Source: Melieria omissa
Taxonomy: Eukaryota; Arthropoda; Insecta; Diptera; Ulidiidae
DNA length: 64,000 bases
Assembly (NCBI GenBank): GCA_963971225.1
Contig: OZ020267.1
Span: forward strand, 37,104,989 to 37,168,988
Direction of reading: 5' to 3'
Shown here one piece after another: positions 35,553 through 45,129 of this stretch (within the stretch, counting starts at the first letter, position 1; each line of letters starts with the position of its first letter). Below the pieces are notes generated by a model that was not told the origin of the DNA, searched no databases, and saw nothing but the letters and a program-made list of their open reading frames with translations. The translations under genes were made by a program, and so were the position numbers.

Positions 35553-36518
35553 TTGAGTTGACAAGAAAGTAATTTCGGTTTTCACAAAAAGATGGCGTTA
35601 GGTTTATTTTGAAGGACCTGTGTCGAACTTATGATTTGTTTCTTTTCACATTAGATGGCTGCCAATTTTAATTTATTTGTAAATATTTATTTATTATATT
35701 TATATTATATTAATTTTTATAATTATATTTATATTTTTAAAGAAAATTGCGCACAATTTTTTATTTTTAATTTTTTTAATTTTAAAATGTATTGTAAAAA
35801 CATAAAAAAATTACTCTTTTTTTTATAAATTAAAAAAAACCCTGAAGCTCCAGAGAGGTATGTAAAGTTTATGATAATAGTTGTTCAACAGAAGAAACAG
35901 AACAGAAAATGTCAGAAATGATTTAAAAAACCCTTTTCTGGAAATTAATTTCTGCCAATGTTAATGAAGATCAAATCAGAGCCGCAATTGAAGAGATTGA
36001 AAAGAGGTTAAGTGTCTCTCAGTTGAAAGTGTGAAACAGTTGTAAATCACTTAAAATGTCGTTAACTCTCACAGAAATTCAATGTTGAGATCTAAGTGAA
36101 TTAAAAGAGAAAACTGTTGCAATAACAGCGAAACAGTGTTTGAGATTGGCATCTTCCACGCAACGAAGTCGAACAATTTTTGAGGCAATTTATCACTGGT
36201 GATATAAAATGTGTCGATTAAAGTAACATTAAAGGAAAGAGCGCATATTGCAAATTTTATGAACCGACACAAGTGGTGTGTGCCGAAACTATGTAGAATT
36301 TCACAAAAAAAGATCATGGTGTCAATTTGGTGCGATTACAAGGATGTTCCAAATTTTTAGCTGCTTGGAGCCAAAACATCAATTCAGATGTTTACTGTCA
36401 AAAACTAATAAAACTGTAGAAAGCAATCAAAGAAAAAGGCACAGAATTGGTACATCGCTAAGAAAGTGTATCCCACTACGATAATACAAGGTCTCACACA
36501 TTTTTGATGAATGAATTA
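35553..36518 (+). pseudogene. Decayed mariner transposon
   Basis: The left end TTGAGTTGACAAGAAAGTAA resembles mariner termini (TTGGGTTGGCAACTAAGTAA type, from memory). Transposase traces in scattered frames include IMVSIWCDYKDVPNF (36314-36358, usual (V)MLS(I/V)WWD.KG(I/M)) and HYDNTRSHT (36474-36500), which carries the second catalytic Asp (usual HHDNARPHT). Stops and frameshifts are many. The right end is missing: the Harbinger element begins at 36522. Confidence 0.75.
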
Positions 36519-36752
36519 TTAAGCTGCATGTACACTGTAGAGAAATTTCGGTAGAGCTCTATCTACTCTCGAACTCTCGTCTATCAAATGTGTTTACACT
36601 ATAGAGGATCTCTACTAGAGATTTGACTCTACGTAGAGTTTGATAAACTCTATACAACGATGAACTCTATTCGACGTATACACTATGAAAATTTTTTCTC
36701 TCGGCTAGAGCTGTAGAGCAAATTTTTATTCTTGCGAACGAAATTCGGAAAA

Positions 36753-37075
36753 ATGAGTGCGCGCCAGAAGCAAGCAACAGCTGCAGTTGTAGTTTATTTG
36801 AAGAAGAATTCAAAAAAAAGAGTCGGGAATGTTGGGTGCGAAATTGGATCGCGAAACGGCAGAGTGCGGGTGTTTATCGGGAGCTACTTGGTGAATTATA
36901 AAAGAGTGATGCAGCGGCGTATGCCAATTTTTTTTTAATGTCATCCACAAATTTTGAAGCATTGCTACAAATAGTGGCCCCGGTAATCGTAAAAAAAGAC
37001 ACACATTTGCGCAAAGCAATTCCTGCAGGAGAAATGTTGGCAGTGACTTTGCGATTTCTTGCTACAGGTAAATAT
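36753..37075 (+). pseudogene. Harbinger nuclease (N-terminal part)
   Basis: Starts MSARQKQATAAVV; after a frame change it reads WVRNWIAKRQSAGVYRELLG, a stop, then FEALLQIVAP and KKDTHLRKAIPAGEMLAVTL, RFLATG. The W(V)R.W..(R/K)R, L...YREL and (K)(K)DT.(L/M)R.AI.(A/P).ERLA.TLRFLATG pattern is characteristic of PIF/Harbinger nucleases ahead of the DDE catalytic domain. The reading stops at RFLATG with a GGTAAAT that could have been an intron donor. The DDE residues are not found downstream, so no active enzyme can be made. Confidence 0.85.
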
Positions 37076-37295
37076 AGTACATACATAGTACATGTTTTGA
37101 AAGATTTCTAAATTTAATGCGTGTTTTCGTAGTTGGCGAAAAGAAGTCAATGAAAAAATACCACTAATGCACAGAGGGAACCATGGGAAAACGTCCGCAG
37201 ATGCAAAATACGTTCAAAATATTTTTTGAGAAGAATATTTTTTGAGCTTAGAATGGGAAATTCCATGGCAATACGCGCGTATTTAGACTCTTTGT

Positions 37296-37556
37296 TTATA
37301 TGCGTTTTGTCCGGTAAATGTATGCATTTAAATAAATAAAATAAATTACTTTTACTATCGTGTTACAGGACCCAGCTTTTGATACAAAATTGAAAGCAAT
37401 GAATAACACCCAACGGGAAACATACAACTCGCCAGAACCAGACCCACTTTTCTTTTGTTTGATTTTTCTCACTTCGCTGTTATATAGGCACCGCAGATTG
37501 TACCACTTTGCGGCCACTTCTTTTACGCCAATGTTACATTTTTCGTCAATTTCCAA
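37296..37556 (-). pseudogene. MADF-domain protein of the Harbinger element (partial)
   Basis: The minus frame contains VKEVAAKWYNLRCLYNSEVR, then KIKQKKSGSG and YVSRWVLFIAFNFV. This follows the MADF pattern V..(K)W..LR..Y.RE..K...S(G)SG......W.(Y/L)...L.FL. The second gene of PIF/Harbinger elements encodes a Myb/MADF DNA-binding partner of the nuclease, and it lies inside this element on the opposite strand. The N-terminal part of the domain and anything after KAGSC are missing or in another exon. Confidence 0.8.
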
Positions 37557-38167
37557 CTGTAACTAATCAATATGTAAACTCTTTTTTATTCATGTTATTT
37601 AACAATTCTTTACATACATGTATGTAAACGTTAAAATTAACGTTAAAGTTTATTAAATAAAATTTTCATAGGTTCAAACAGGTTAATACGGGAAAGCAAT
37701 GTAATGGGCCCGGACAACATTTACTGGTTTGCGTAGGGTCCACTGGACCCTTGACTCGAACATCGAAAGCAGTTGAAACGTTTTTTCTTCGGCGCTGATG
37801 CCATTGCGTTATTCGTTATTGTTTGTGTGGTGGATATTTTGTTGCTCTTAAAAACTCATTAACATCTTCAGTTAAAACCACACTTCAAAAACATTCATAA
37901 ATCGTGAAATTCTCTACTATGCATTCATATAAACAAAAAAACCTGCATGCGAGAGTTCTAAACTCTATTGAACGTGTTCAATAGAGCTAGAGTTCTCGTA
38001 GAGCCAATGAAAAAAGTGTCTACACTACGAAAAACTCTCGACTAAAAAATCTCGGGTAGAGACTGTGACGAGCTCTCGTGGAGAGCTCTACTGAGTGTAT
38101 AGACTTCTCTAGGCGAGATTTTTCTCTAGCTCTCAGTATATTTCTCTACAGTGTATACGTAGCTTTA

Positions 38168-38220
38168 GAGCTTGGTTAAACTGAAGGTCCCCTCTTTCCC
38201 CAACAGTTTGAAATTTTAAA
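38168..38220 (+). mobile_element. SINE body fragment
   Basis: GGTTAAACTGAAGGTCCCCTC...CAACAGTTTGAAAT matches the central SINE body and lies between the Harbinger element and a fuller SINE copy. Confidence 0.6.
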
Positions 38221-38248
38221 AAATTATTAGAACTTGGTTGGGATCTTG

Positions 38249-38606
38249 GCCGACCTCGAAAGTTTAGCGGGTAGCGCGCTGGCTTCTTATACCGAGGCCC
38301 TAGGTTCAAGTCGTAGCTAGAGTTGGTAAAAAACTCGTCTACTTGTATCGCTATCCACATGAAGCTGATGAGACTTACAAGAATCGCACAAGTGCGCTCT
38401 TGGTAAGCAATGGCAAACCTTCAAGTGTGAAAGTTTGCCAAAAAGTCGCCGTTTGGATTCGGCGTTAAACTGTAGGTCCCCTTTCTCCCTTCTCCCATCC
38501 CATTTGAAATGTGTGTTTCAAACGGATGTAATTGTGGTATCAGAATAGGCCATAAATAGGCCTAAGTGAGTCTAATATAAAAGCAGCTACCATAATCTTA
38601 CTCAAC
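38249..38606 (+). mobile_element. tRNA-derived SINE, copy 4
   Basis: About 358 bp, the most complete copy. Head CCGACCTCGAAAGTTTAGCGGGTAG (A-box region), decayed B-box GGTTCAAGTCG, body with AAGTGCGCTCTTGGTAAGCAATGG and GGCGTTAAACTGTAGGTCCC, and 3' end CCACCATAATC-like with a short (C)TAAC-type tail. Confidence 0.87.
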
Positions 38607-40190
38607 TCCAAGTCTTACATTATTATTTCTACCTCATTTCATACCACATGCTCCACATTCACCCTGTATTGAAGGCAAAGTTGTTACTGTTACTTTTGAG
38701 TCACAATCCAACGGACGCAGTACCAAAAATCACGTTGGCAACCCACACACAAACAACGCATTTGCCGCGTACCCTTTTCACACAACGCACACACACTTCA
38801 ACACACAAATCCACACAACAGCCAAGTGCTCAAGTTTTTTGGCCAACCAACACCAACAACAACAACAACAGCAAGCGGCAGTCACACAACGAACGCAAGT
38901 GCGTGATAAGTGTTTTTCATGTTAATAAATAATTATGCGCGCCGCACACCAACGTATCGAGGCGCAAAACAACAAACGCCAACAACAGCAACGACGACCG
39001 CAACAAGCCACAAGCCGTCGAAAAGGCAACAAAAAAGCGGCCAAGACAAAACACAAACAAGGCAGAAAACCCACAAAGCGAGCACGTCGACGTTAAGTGG
39101 CATTTGAACTTGTCAAGTAGGTGGATATACTTGAACGCTGCGCCCCGTGCACCCCGCCCACCCGTCACACGGTCGCACGGTTCAACACCCTTTGCCTCGA
39201 CCCCACTTTCAAGTTGGGCGCGCTGACTGGTTTCCTTGTTCAATCAGCCGCTTGCGGCTTGTCGACTTTAATTTGAAATTGAACCAAAAACTCAACAAAA
39301 ACAACAACAACAACAAATACAACTTGATTGTTGCAAGAAAAATATAGAACGCATGTGTTGGCAATCATGAAGTCATCAAACGTTTTCGATTTGACTTGTC
39401 ACATTTGTTGCGTTGCGTCACTTTATGGGCCACTTGACGCTGCTTATTGTTGTTGGTTATTGTTGTTATTGTTCGAAGCACCCATTGCGCATGCAGCCCC
39501 AAATGCCAATTAATGGAACGCCTCGAGTTGATTACCTAAGACGGATGCATTCGTGGCGCTGCGCGTTGCAATTGGAATCGCGCTGACGAGCGCTCGACAA
39601 TGCCACCGCTAAAGCGGATCAAGTTTCAAAGCAAAAGTTCTCAAGCATTAAGTATTCGATTGCCACTATCGTTATCGGTTTCGCCATTGCGCAACGGCTG
39701 ACTGGCGAGTGCGAGCGTACTGATGGAGCGCGTAACGAGCGCCGGGGGCCATAAGTGGATTTGCGGTTGCAGAGTTAACCAATTAGTGCGCTGTGGTCAC
39801 TCTCGCCACCTGTCGCACATTTAATATTTAATGTTGATGAAAGTGTTGGGAGTTGTTGGATATTTTACAAGAAGAACAGCAACAGCGAACAATGCTATGA
39901 AATCTTTTTGCTTTCAATGGGTCATGTTTGTACAAGAACTTTGGGAAGGAACTTAGAGATGTTGAATCTCCGAAATTGCTGTAAACATAACGAGATTAAA
40001 AATGGAGGCATTCACAATGGACGCAATAAGGTTGTATCCTTCTCCCCCTTTTCCATTCTATAACCAAACCTAGCCCAAAGAGATGAATTTCATCGTACAG
40101 CTAACTAGAGGTCTACTTGCCAAATGTCCGGTTTTCTCTAAAATCTATTCACTAAAACAAATTTACTTTTTTTTAAGGAGAAAGAGGTCA
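38607..40190. other. Unique-looking block of intron 1
   Basis: (CAACAACAA) tracts at 38850 and 39300, (CA)-rich 38740-38820, and GC-richer from 39100 to 39830. No domain-bearing frame. 39900-40190 is AT-rich. Confidence 0.5.
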
Positions 40191-40194
40191 AGAA

Positions 40195-40772
40195 ATGGGA
40201 ACGATCGGAATCCCTCTTTTAACTTCTAAGCTATCTAACCTAAGCTTCATACTTACACGTGTTTTATACATGAAACTAATCTTAACCCATCTTAAACTGC
40301 CAAACTACCGACGTTCTAGAGAACTTGTCTCACTAAATAGGAACCAGATCCGAACCAATATTGGTGTTCTAGACAGTCACTTTCTAAATGGCAACCACGC
40401 TAAATGGTTAGGACTGTTTTTAAACGACTTCTGTATGGACCAAGAAGAGGAAGAAAATGTATTTACTTCACTTTCTATGCACTTGTACTGCTTTATCCAG
40501 AAGAATTCTTAATTATCTGGTTAACTTTTGCTTGGACAGTCTAGAGGATCCAGCCGACAAGACGTTTCACAGTCTACTAGGGTTCGTGAGAATCTCAAAC
40601 TGGTTCAATGAGGTTGAGCTTCTCATGATTTTTTGTGGTGTCACAATGGGTCTTCATGGCCATCATTGCTATTTACCTACCTGAGGCATCGGGCATCACA
40701 ATGGGCCTTTGGGGCCTCCGAGTGTACTTGCTGAGAACCAGCAAGCCGCCTGTCTTACCTAACCTAACCTAC
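40195..40772 (+). pseudogene. LINE 3' end (ORF2 C-terminus and 3' UTR)
   Basis: The frame 40195-40512 includes SRELVSLNRNQIRTNIG, then HAKWLGLFLNDFC and EEEENVFTSL, matching the post-RNase-H zinc-knuckle region of R1/Jockey-like ORF2 (usual L(L)TGH...G.HA.(R)LGL..ND.CR.C..EEET..H(L/F)LC.CPAL). The next frame continues FCLDSLEDPADKTFHSLLGF to SNWFN. The 3' UTR contains two CACAATGGG blocks and ends CTTACCTAACCTAACCTACC. The stretch ATCACAATGGGCCTTTGGGG to CCTCCGAGTGT is nearly the same as the SINE 3' module. This is probably the parent LINE family of the SINE. Confidence 0.72.
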
Positions 40773-41412
40773 CTACATATGGAAAAAAGTGATATAACAA
40801 ATACCTAGTACAGTGAAACTCGCTTAAGTACCTCACCTGTAAATGCATTTTTTTAGGTACTTAATCGAATGGAGTACTTAAGTAGATTAACTAAGCGTAC
40901 ATAGTGTACAGTGTCTAAAAATGTTGGAATGGTAGTTACTTATATAGAGTGGGTACTCAAAATCTTAAACTGGTTCAATGAGGTGAGAGAAGAATGAGAA
41001 GAATCCTGAATTATCTGGATAACTTTTGCTTGGACAGTCTGAGGATCCAGCTGACAAGACTTTACACAGTCTACTAGGGTTCGTGAGAATCTCAAACTGG
41101 TTCAATGAGGTTGAGCTTCTCATGATTTTTTGTGGTGTCACAATGGGTCTTCATGGCCATCATTGCTATTTACCTACCTGAGGCATCGGGCATCACAATG
41201 GGCCTTTGGGGCCTCCGAGTGTACTTGCTGAGAACCAGCAAGCCGCCTGTCTTACCTAACCTAACCTACCTACCTAGGAAAAAAAGTGATATAACAAATA
41301 CATAGTACAGTGAAACTCGCTTAAGCACCTCACCTGTAAATGCATTTTTTTTGAGGTACTTAATCGAATGGAGTACTTAAGTAGATTAGGTACTAAGCGT
41401 ATATAGTGTACA
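40509..41412 (+). repeat. Tandem segmental duplication, offset 497 bp
   Basis: About 407 bases (40509-40915) are repeated at 41006-41412. The unit includes the LINE C-terminus, its 3' tail and the left part of a pogo-like MITE, with the same junction in both copies. So the MITE inserted beside the LINE before the duplication. A small extra piece (near 40955) repeats CTTAAACTGGTTCAATGAGG. Confidence 0.92.
40811..40921 (+). mobile_element. pogo-like MITE, truncated copy
   Basis: Starts CAGTGAAACTCGCTTAAGTA after TA and lacks the right end present in the copy at 41308-41471. Confidence 0.7.
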
Positions 41413-41471
41413 GTGTCTAAAAATTTATTTAATATTTTAATATTTATTTAGTATTTAAGCGGGTTACACTG
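41308..41471 (+). mobile_element. pogo-like MITE (164 bp)
   Basis: Flanked by TA (41306-41307, 41472-41473). Left end CAGTGAAACTCGCTTAAGCA; right end read inwards CAGTGTAACCCGCTTAAATA. The CAGTG...TCGCTTA form recalls pogo-family termini (CAGTATAATTCGCTTA, from memory). No coding capacity. Confidence 0.8.
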
Positions 41472-41544
41472 TACTAGCCCCTTTTATTGGTTATTTTTTG
41501 AGCGAAGATTTTGGGAGACTATGTCTCCGGTGGAACGTTCAAGT

Positions 41545-42122
41545 CAGTATTGCCAGATCAGGAGATTTCCTCCTAAATTTAGGAGATTTTTGGCCTTTTA
41601 GGCGAATTTTTAAGAGAAAGAATTGCTTAGGAGAAAGTTAAGGAGACTTATATTTTATGTAAGAAGATTTTTCTGATCCTTAGGATGTGGATGTTTAAGA
41701 GATTTTTGAATAACGAAGTATATTCCTTTCCACCAACCTTCTCTTTTTCCCATTCCCATCTCCTCTATCAGCCTTTCTCCTGAGCCCTGAGTACAGTGGG
41801 CTATAAAGCCTGAGTGCTTAAGGTAATGACCTCCCTAAGATTATTTCCTCGGCTCCCCTCACATCCATCCAACAGTCCATCTATGATGTATTGAGAACAC
41901 TGGCAACAAAACATATTTTGGCAACTATTTTAACAGTCGAACATCCTATTGTGTTAAAAATGTGTAAACTTACAAAATGTAAGCTCGTTCTGTCTCGTTT
42001 TTTCACTGTTTTCGGTTACAATGAAATCCCGCCAAAAATTGCACTTTTTATTTAATTCATTTGTTATATGTTTTGCTTTTGTAAAGTTTTTGTTGTTAAG
42101 CTGAAGATGCATAAAAAAGGCT
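41545..42122 (+). mobile_element. Non-autonomous hAT element, copy C (3' truncated, with an insertion)
   Basis: Left end CAGTATTGCCAGATCAGGAG and body parallel copy B read on its minus strand, including ...CCGCCAAAAATTG... and ...GTTAAGCTGAAGATG. A foreign segment of about 165 bases (41722-41887) interrupts it beside a TA, and it stops near 42122 without a right terminal repeat. Confidence 0.83.
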
Positions 42123-43825
42123 GAGATGCCTGGTGAGAATTTTTGCGGCAGACCGCAACCCAGTAACCGCAATGGCACAGTTAAAAAAATAGATACTAAT
42201 TCTTATTGCATTGACTTTCTTCACCAACTTTTCATTGCTCCAATCATTGATTAGTGTCAGGAGGTCTAAATAAAGAACAATTTCCCCGCTAACTTTGCTG
42301 TGATTGTACAAAAATGTTTGCCAAAATTACATTAAAAAGAAAAATGTGAACGCCAAACCAAATCAAGGAACTGTTGATATGGCATTTCAATGGTGGCCAC
42401 ATTCACAGCAAACGTCAGAAGAATTGCTGCGACATTAAAACATTTGCTGCGGCCCAGTGCCCCACACCACTGGCTGCAGCGCAGATTACGGGCCGAACAC
42501 CAGATGTCAGTAGCAGCAGCAGCCATTGTTGGCTGCAGTGTTATAAAAAATAAACATTGAACTGACGAATTTATGGCCGCAAATGTGACCCGCTGCGCGC
42601 TCATCCAGCCATAAGACTGGAGTTGAAATTGGAGTCAAAGTGGAAGCTATGGTTCGAGCGGGTGTCTTGCAGCGAATTGTTGGCGATTTGCTGCCATTGA
42701 AATTGGCCAAATGAATTGGCAGCAGACATTTAGCCAAATTTCAAGTAAAAACGAATTTATGTTTCGCTGTGTAAATGTAACATTTGCTAAATTGCGGCCA
42801 GCGTGCAGCGAAAATATATCAAACATGTCACACACACTCACACGCCTGTTTGTGTAGTTGTGTGCAACACCACATCAACATTACGCCAAGCACTCTTTGC
42901 GGTCGTAATTCAAAGCTTGTTGTTATTATGTATGATTATTGTGTTGTCGGCGACCGACGTCACGGGGCGCCCGTAGCAAATTGGAATTTAATCATATTCG
43001 CGCTGACCGGCCGTTCGGCCACAATTCGATTTTCGGCCGTTTCATTTCGCATTTTTGTGGGCACACATATTTGTGTTTTGTTGTTGCTGTTGTTATTGCT
43101 TGAAAAACCATTTATTTGAACATTTATTGATTGCAGCGCGTTCGTTTATTGTTCGCAGCGCGTTTTATTTAAATTAAACGATACGCAAATCAACGCAGCG
43201 GTTTGCAATGTTTTGGCTGAGCTTTGCAAATGTCCGCAACGAGTTCATTGACGCAAAGCTGTTTCATTAATTTGTCAAAGGTTATACTCAAATGCGGGTA
43301 CCGGCTACGCGGCAATATTGAATTGGTTGTTGTTTTTTTTCTAACATTGATTTATAAGCACCAATGGCGGCAAGTTAGGTGTGATTTTATGTACGGAAAG
43401 TTGTGGAAAATAAAATATTGAGTGGAGATTAAAATAATTTTTTTTATTATTTATTTCTTTTTTTTTAATGAATCTATTCTGTTGGTTTAATTGTATATAT
43501 CGTATATTTCAATATTTTATTTAGTTTAATTATATGTTTTGTTTGTGATTTTTTTTTCATTTTCACTTTTTAACATCCATGTTTTTATATTTTTATTTGA
43601 TTTATTTTTTTTTTGATTTTTTATTTATTTATTATTTTTATTATTCAAATTTAATTTATTCTTAATCATTATTATAATTATTAGTTCCTGTTTGTTTTTA
43701 AATGATTGCTTTGTTTATACTTTTATTTCATTTTTATTAAATTACAATACTTTACTCTTTTTTTTGTAAAACATATATCAGAAAATTTTTTATATTCCAT
43801 TAGAGTATTTTTGATATAGTTATTT
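42123..43825. other. Unique-looking block then AT-rich stretch
   Basis: 42340-43380 is GC-richer with (GTT)n near 43080. 43430-43825 is very T-rich on this strand. No coding signal. Confidence 0.5.
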
Positions 43826-44260
43826 TATTTGTTCTATTTTATTTTATTTTATTTTATTTTATTTTATTTTATTTTATTTTATTTTATTTCATTTTATTTT
43901 TTTTATTTTATTTTATTTTATTTTATTTTATTTTATTTTATTTTATATTATTTATTTTATTTTATTATATTATATTTTATTTTATTTTATTTTATTTTAT
44001 TTTATTTTATTTTATTTTATTTTATTTTATTTTATTTTATTTTATTTATTGTATTGTATTTTATTTTATTTTATTTTATTTTATTTTATTTTATTTCATT
44101 TTATTTTATTTTATTTTATTTTATTTCATTTTATTTTATTTTATTTTATTTTATTTTATTTTATTTTATTTTATTTTATTTTATATTATTTTATTTTATT
44201 TAATTTTTTTCGTTTTATTTTGTTTTATTTCGACTTATTTAATTTTATTGTATTTTTTCA
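43826..44260. repeat. (ATTTT)n pentanucleotide tract, about 435 bp
   Basis: Nearly continuous ATTTT units with a few C substitutions and 4-bp units. The open frames it creates (F/I/L/Y only) are artefacts. On the gene's strand it is (AAAAT)n, starting about 150 bases inside the intron after coding exon 1. Confidence 0.97.
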
Positions 44261-44408
44261 ATATAAATTTGGAATAAATTATTTAGTTTATTTTTATTAA
44301 AATTTTTTATGTTTATATACATTTTGTTTAAATTTTGTTTTTTATTTTAATTTTGAAATTCATCTTAAAAAATTACTTCCGAACACTGATTTTTTTCATA
44401 TTGCTTAC

Positions 44409-44492
44409 CTTAATTTCATGTATGAAATCCGTCTCGTCCAACAGATTTATCCGCACGGACATTATCCGTGAAGGTCGACAAAGGCAATCCAT
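44409..44492 (-). CDS. FERM-domain (band 4.1-like, EPB41L4A/NBL4-type) gene, coding exon 1
   Basis: First coding exon, 28 codons, reading M-D-C-L-C-R-P-S-R-I-M-S-V-R-I-N-L-L-D-E and ending in ...HEIK. It is too short to stand out as an open frame. I found it by looking for the missing start of the FERM F1 lobe, whose first beta strand (VRINLLDE) is typical. The donor is AAG|GTAAGC at 44409/44408. The frame is phase 0 and joins exon 2 as HEIK|DDLPGQ, as in other FERM F1 lobes. Eight bases before the ATG there is a strong acceptor (TTTTTTCACAG, with GCTAAT as a possible branch site), so the exon probably spans 44500-44409 and a non-coding 5' exon lies further right. FERM proteins link membrane proteins to cortical actin. 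A second in-frame ATG (Met11) could also start the protein. Confidence 0.85.
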
Positions 44493-44500
44493 ATTTTTCG

Positions 44501-45129
44501 CTGTGAAAAAATATCTTTTGCATTAGCTTTGCACAACTATGATCATTGATTATGCACAATTTGAAAGTAATTATGAATTTGATTGCGATTATCATTTGCT
44601 ATTCATTTTCGTTCACATTTTAAGTGATGTCTGTATTAATGGAATATCGAATTGTTTACGCTAACGCCATGGGGTAGCGATCTGATCGAATTCAGTCTGC
44701 AACAAAAGAAAAGAGAAACACAACATTTTAATTTATCCAATAATTATAATTTTTGAGTATTTAATAAGAGATTCTGGGTTAAATTTTTAAGTTCAAAGTA
44801 AGATATTATACATATGTATGACATCATTTATGTATATAGATTCGAATCTTAATGAATGTTGTGCCATTAGGTTTGTAAAGTGCGTCTTGTAGTCTATCTT
44901 CCACATTCATTTATATAAAAAATTCGAATTTTAGAGATTCATATAGAAAGATTAGTTAAATTTATATAAGAACCCTCAGCCATTGACTGAAGCTACATTG
45001 GAAACGTATTTTCAAGACGTTTGGAAGAAGAACTTAAAATCTGAACAGGTCCATAGGATACTTGTGACCTTTCAACTAATTACTAATTTAATTTCTCAAG
45101 AACCTCACTTATGTTGCTTTTGACCAAAA
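44501..45129. other. AT-rich sequence upstream of coding exon 1
   Basis: Carries the acceptor and possible branch site for coding exon 1 at its left edge. Otherwise nothing recognised. Confidence 0.5.

Larger units (their letters stand above)
36522..38164 (+). mobile_element. PIF/Harbinger transposon, internally deleted
   Basis: 1643 bp flanked by TTA on both sides (36519-36521, 38165-38167), the target triplet of this superfamily. Ends are AGCTGCATGTACACTGTAGA on the left and AGCTACGTATACACTGTAGA read inwards from the right. About 200 bases inside each end are packed with CTCTA/TAGAG motifs in both orientations, likely transposase-binding sites. It holds remnants of both genes typical of the superfamily: a nuclease-type transposase (+) and a MADF protein (-). 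Full elements are usually longer, so the catalytic part has been lost. Confidence 0.93.
7001..44408 (-). other. First coding intron (37.4 kb) of the FERM gene
   Basis: Bounded by the donor of exon 1 (GTAAGC) and the acceptor of exon 2 (CTTTCAG). It is a mosaic of GC-richer, unique-looking blocks (about 11.6-12.7, 15.4-16.0, 19.9-21.3, 22.3-23.6, 26.9-27.6, 30.9-32.2, 38.6-39.8 and 42.3-43.4 kb) and AT-rich transposon or tandem-repeat blocks. No second host gene with recognisable protein similarity was found inside it on either strand. Confidence 0.85.

Noticed and set aside
43829..44300. 124- and 83-codon frames of F/I/L/Y
   Set aside because: Translations of (ATTTT)n.
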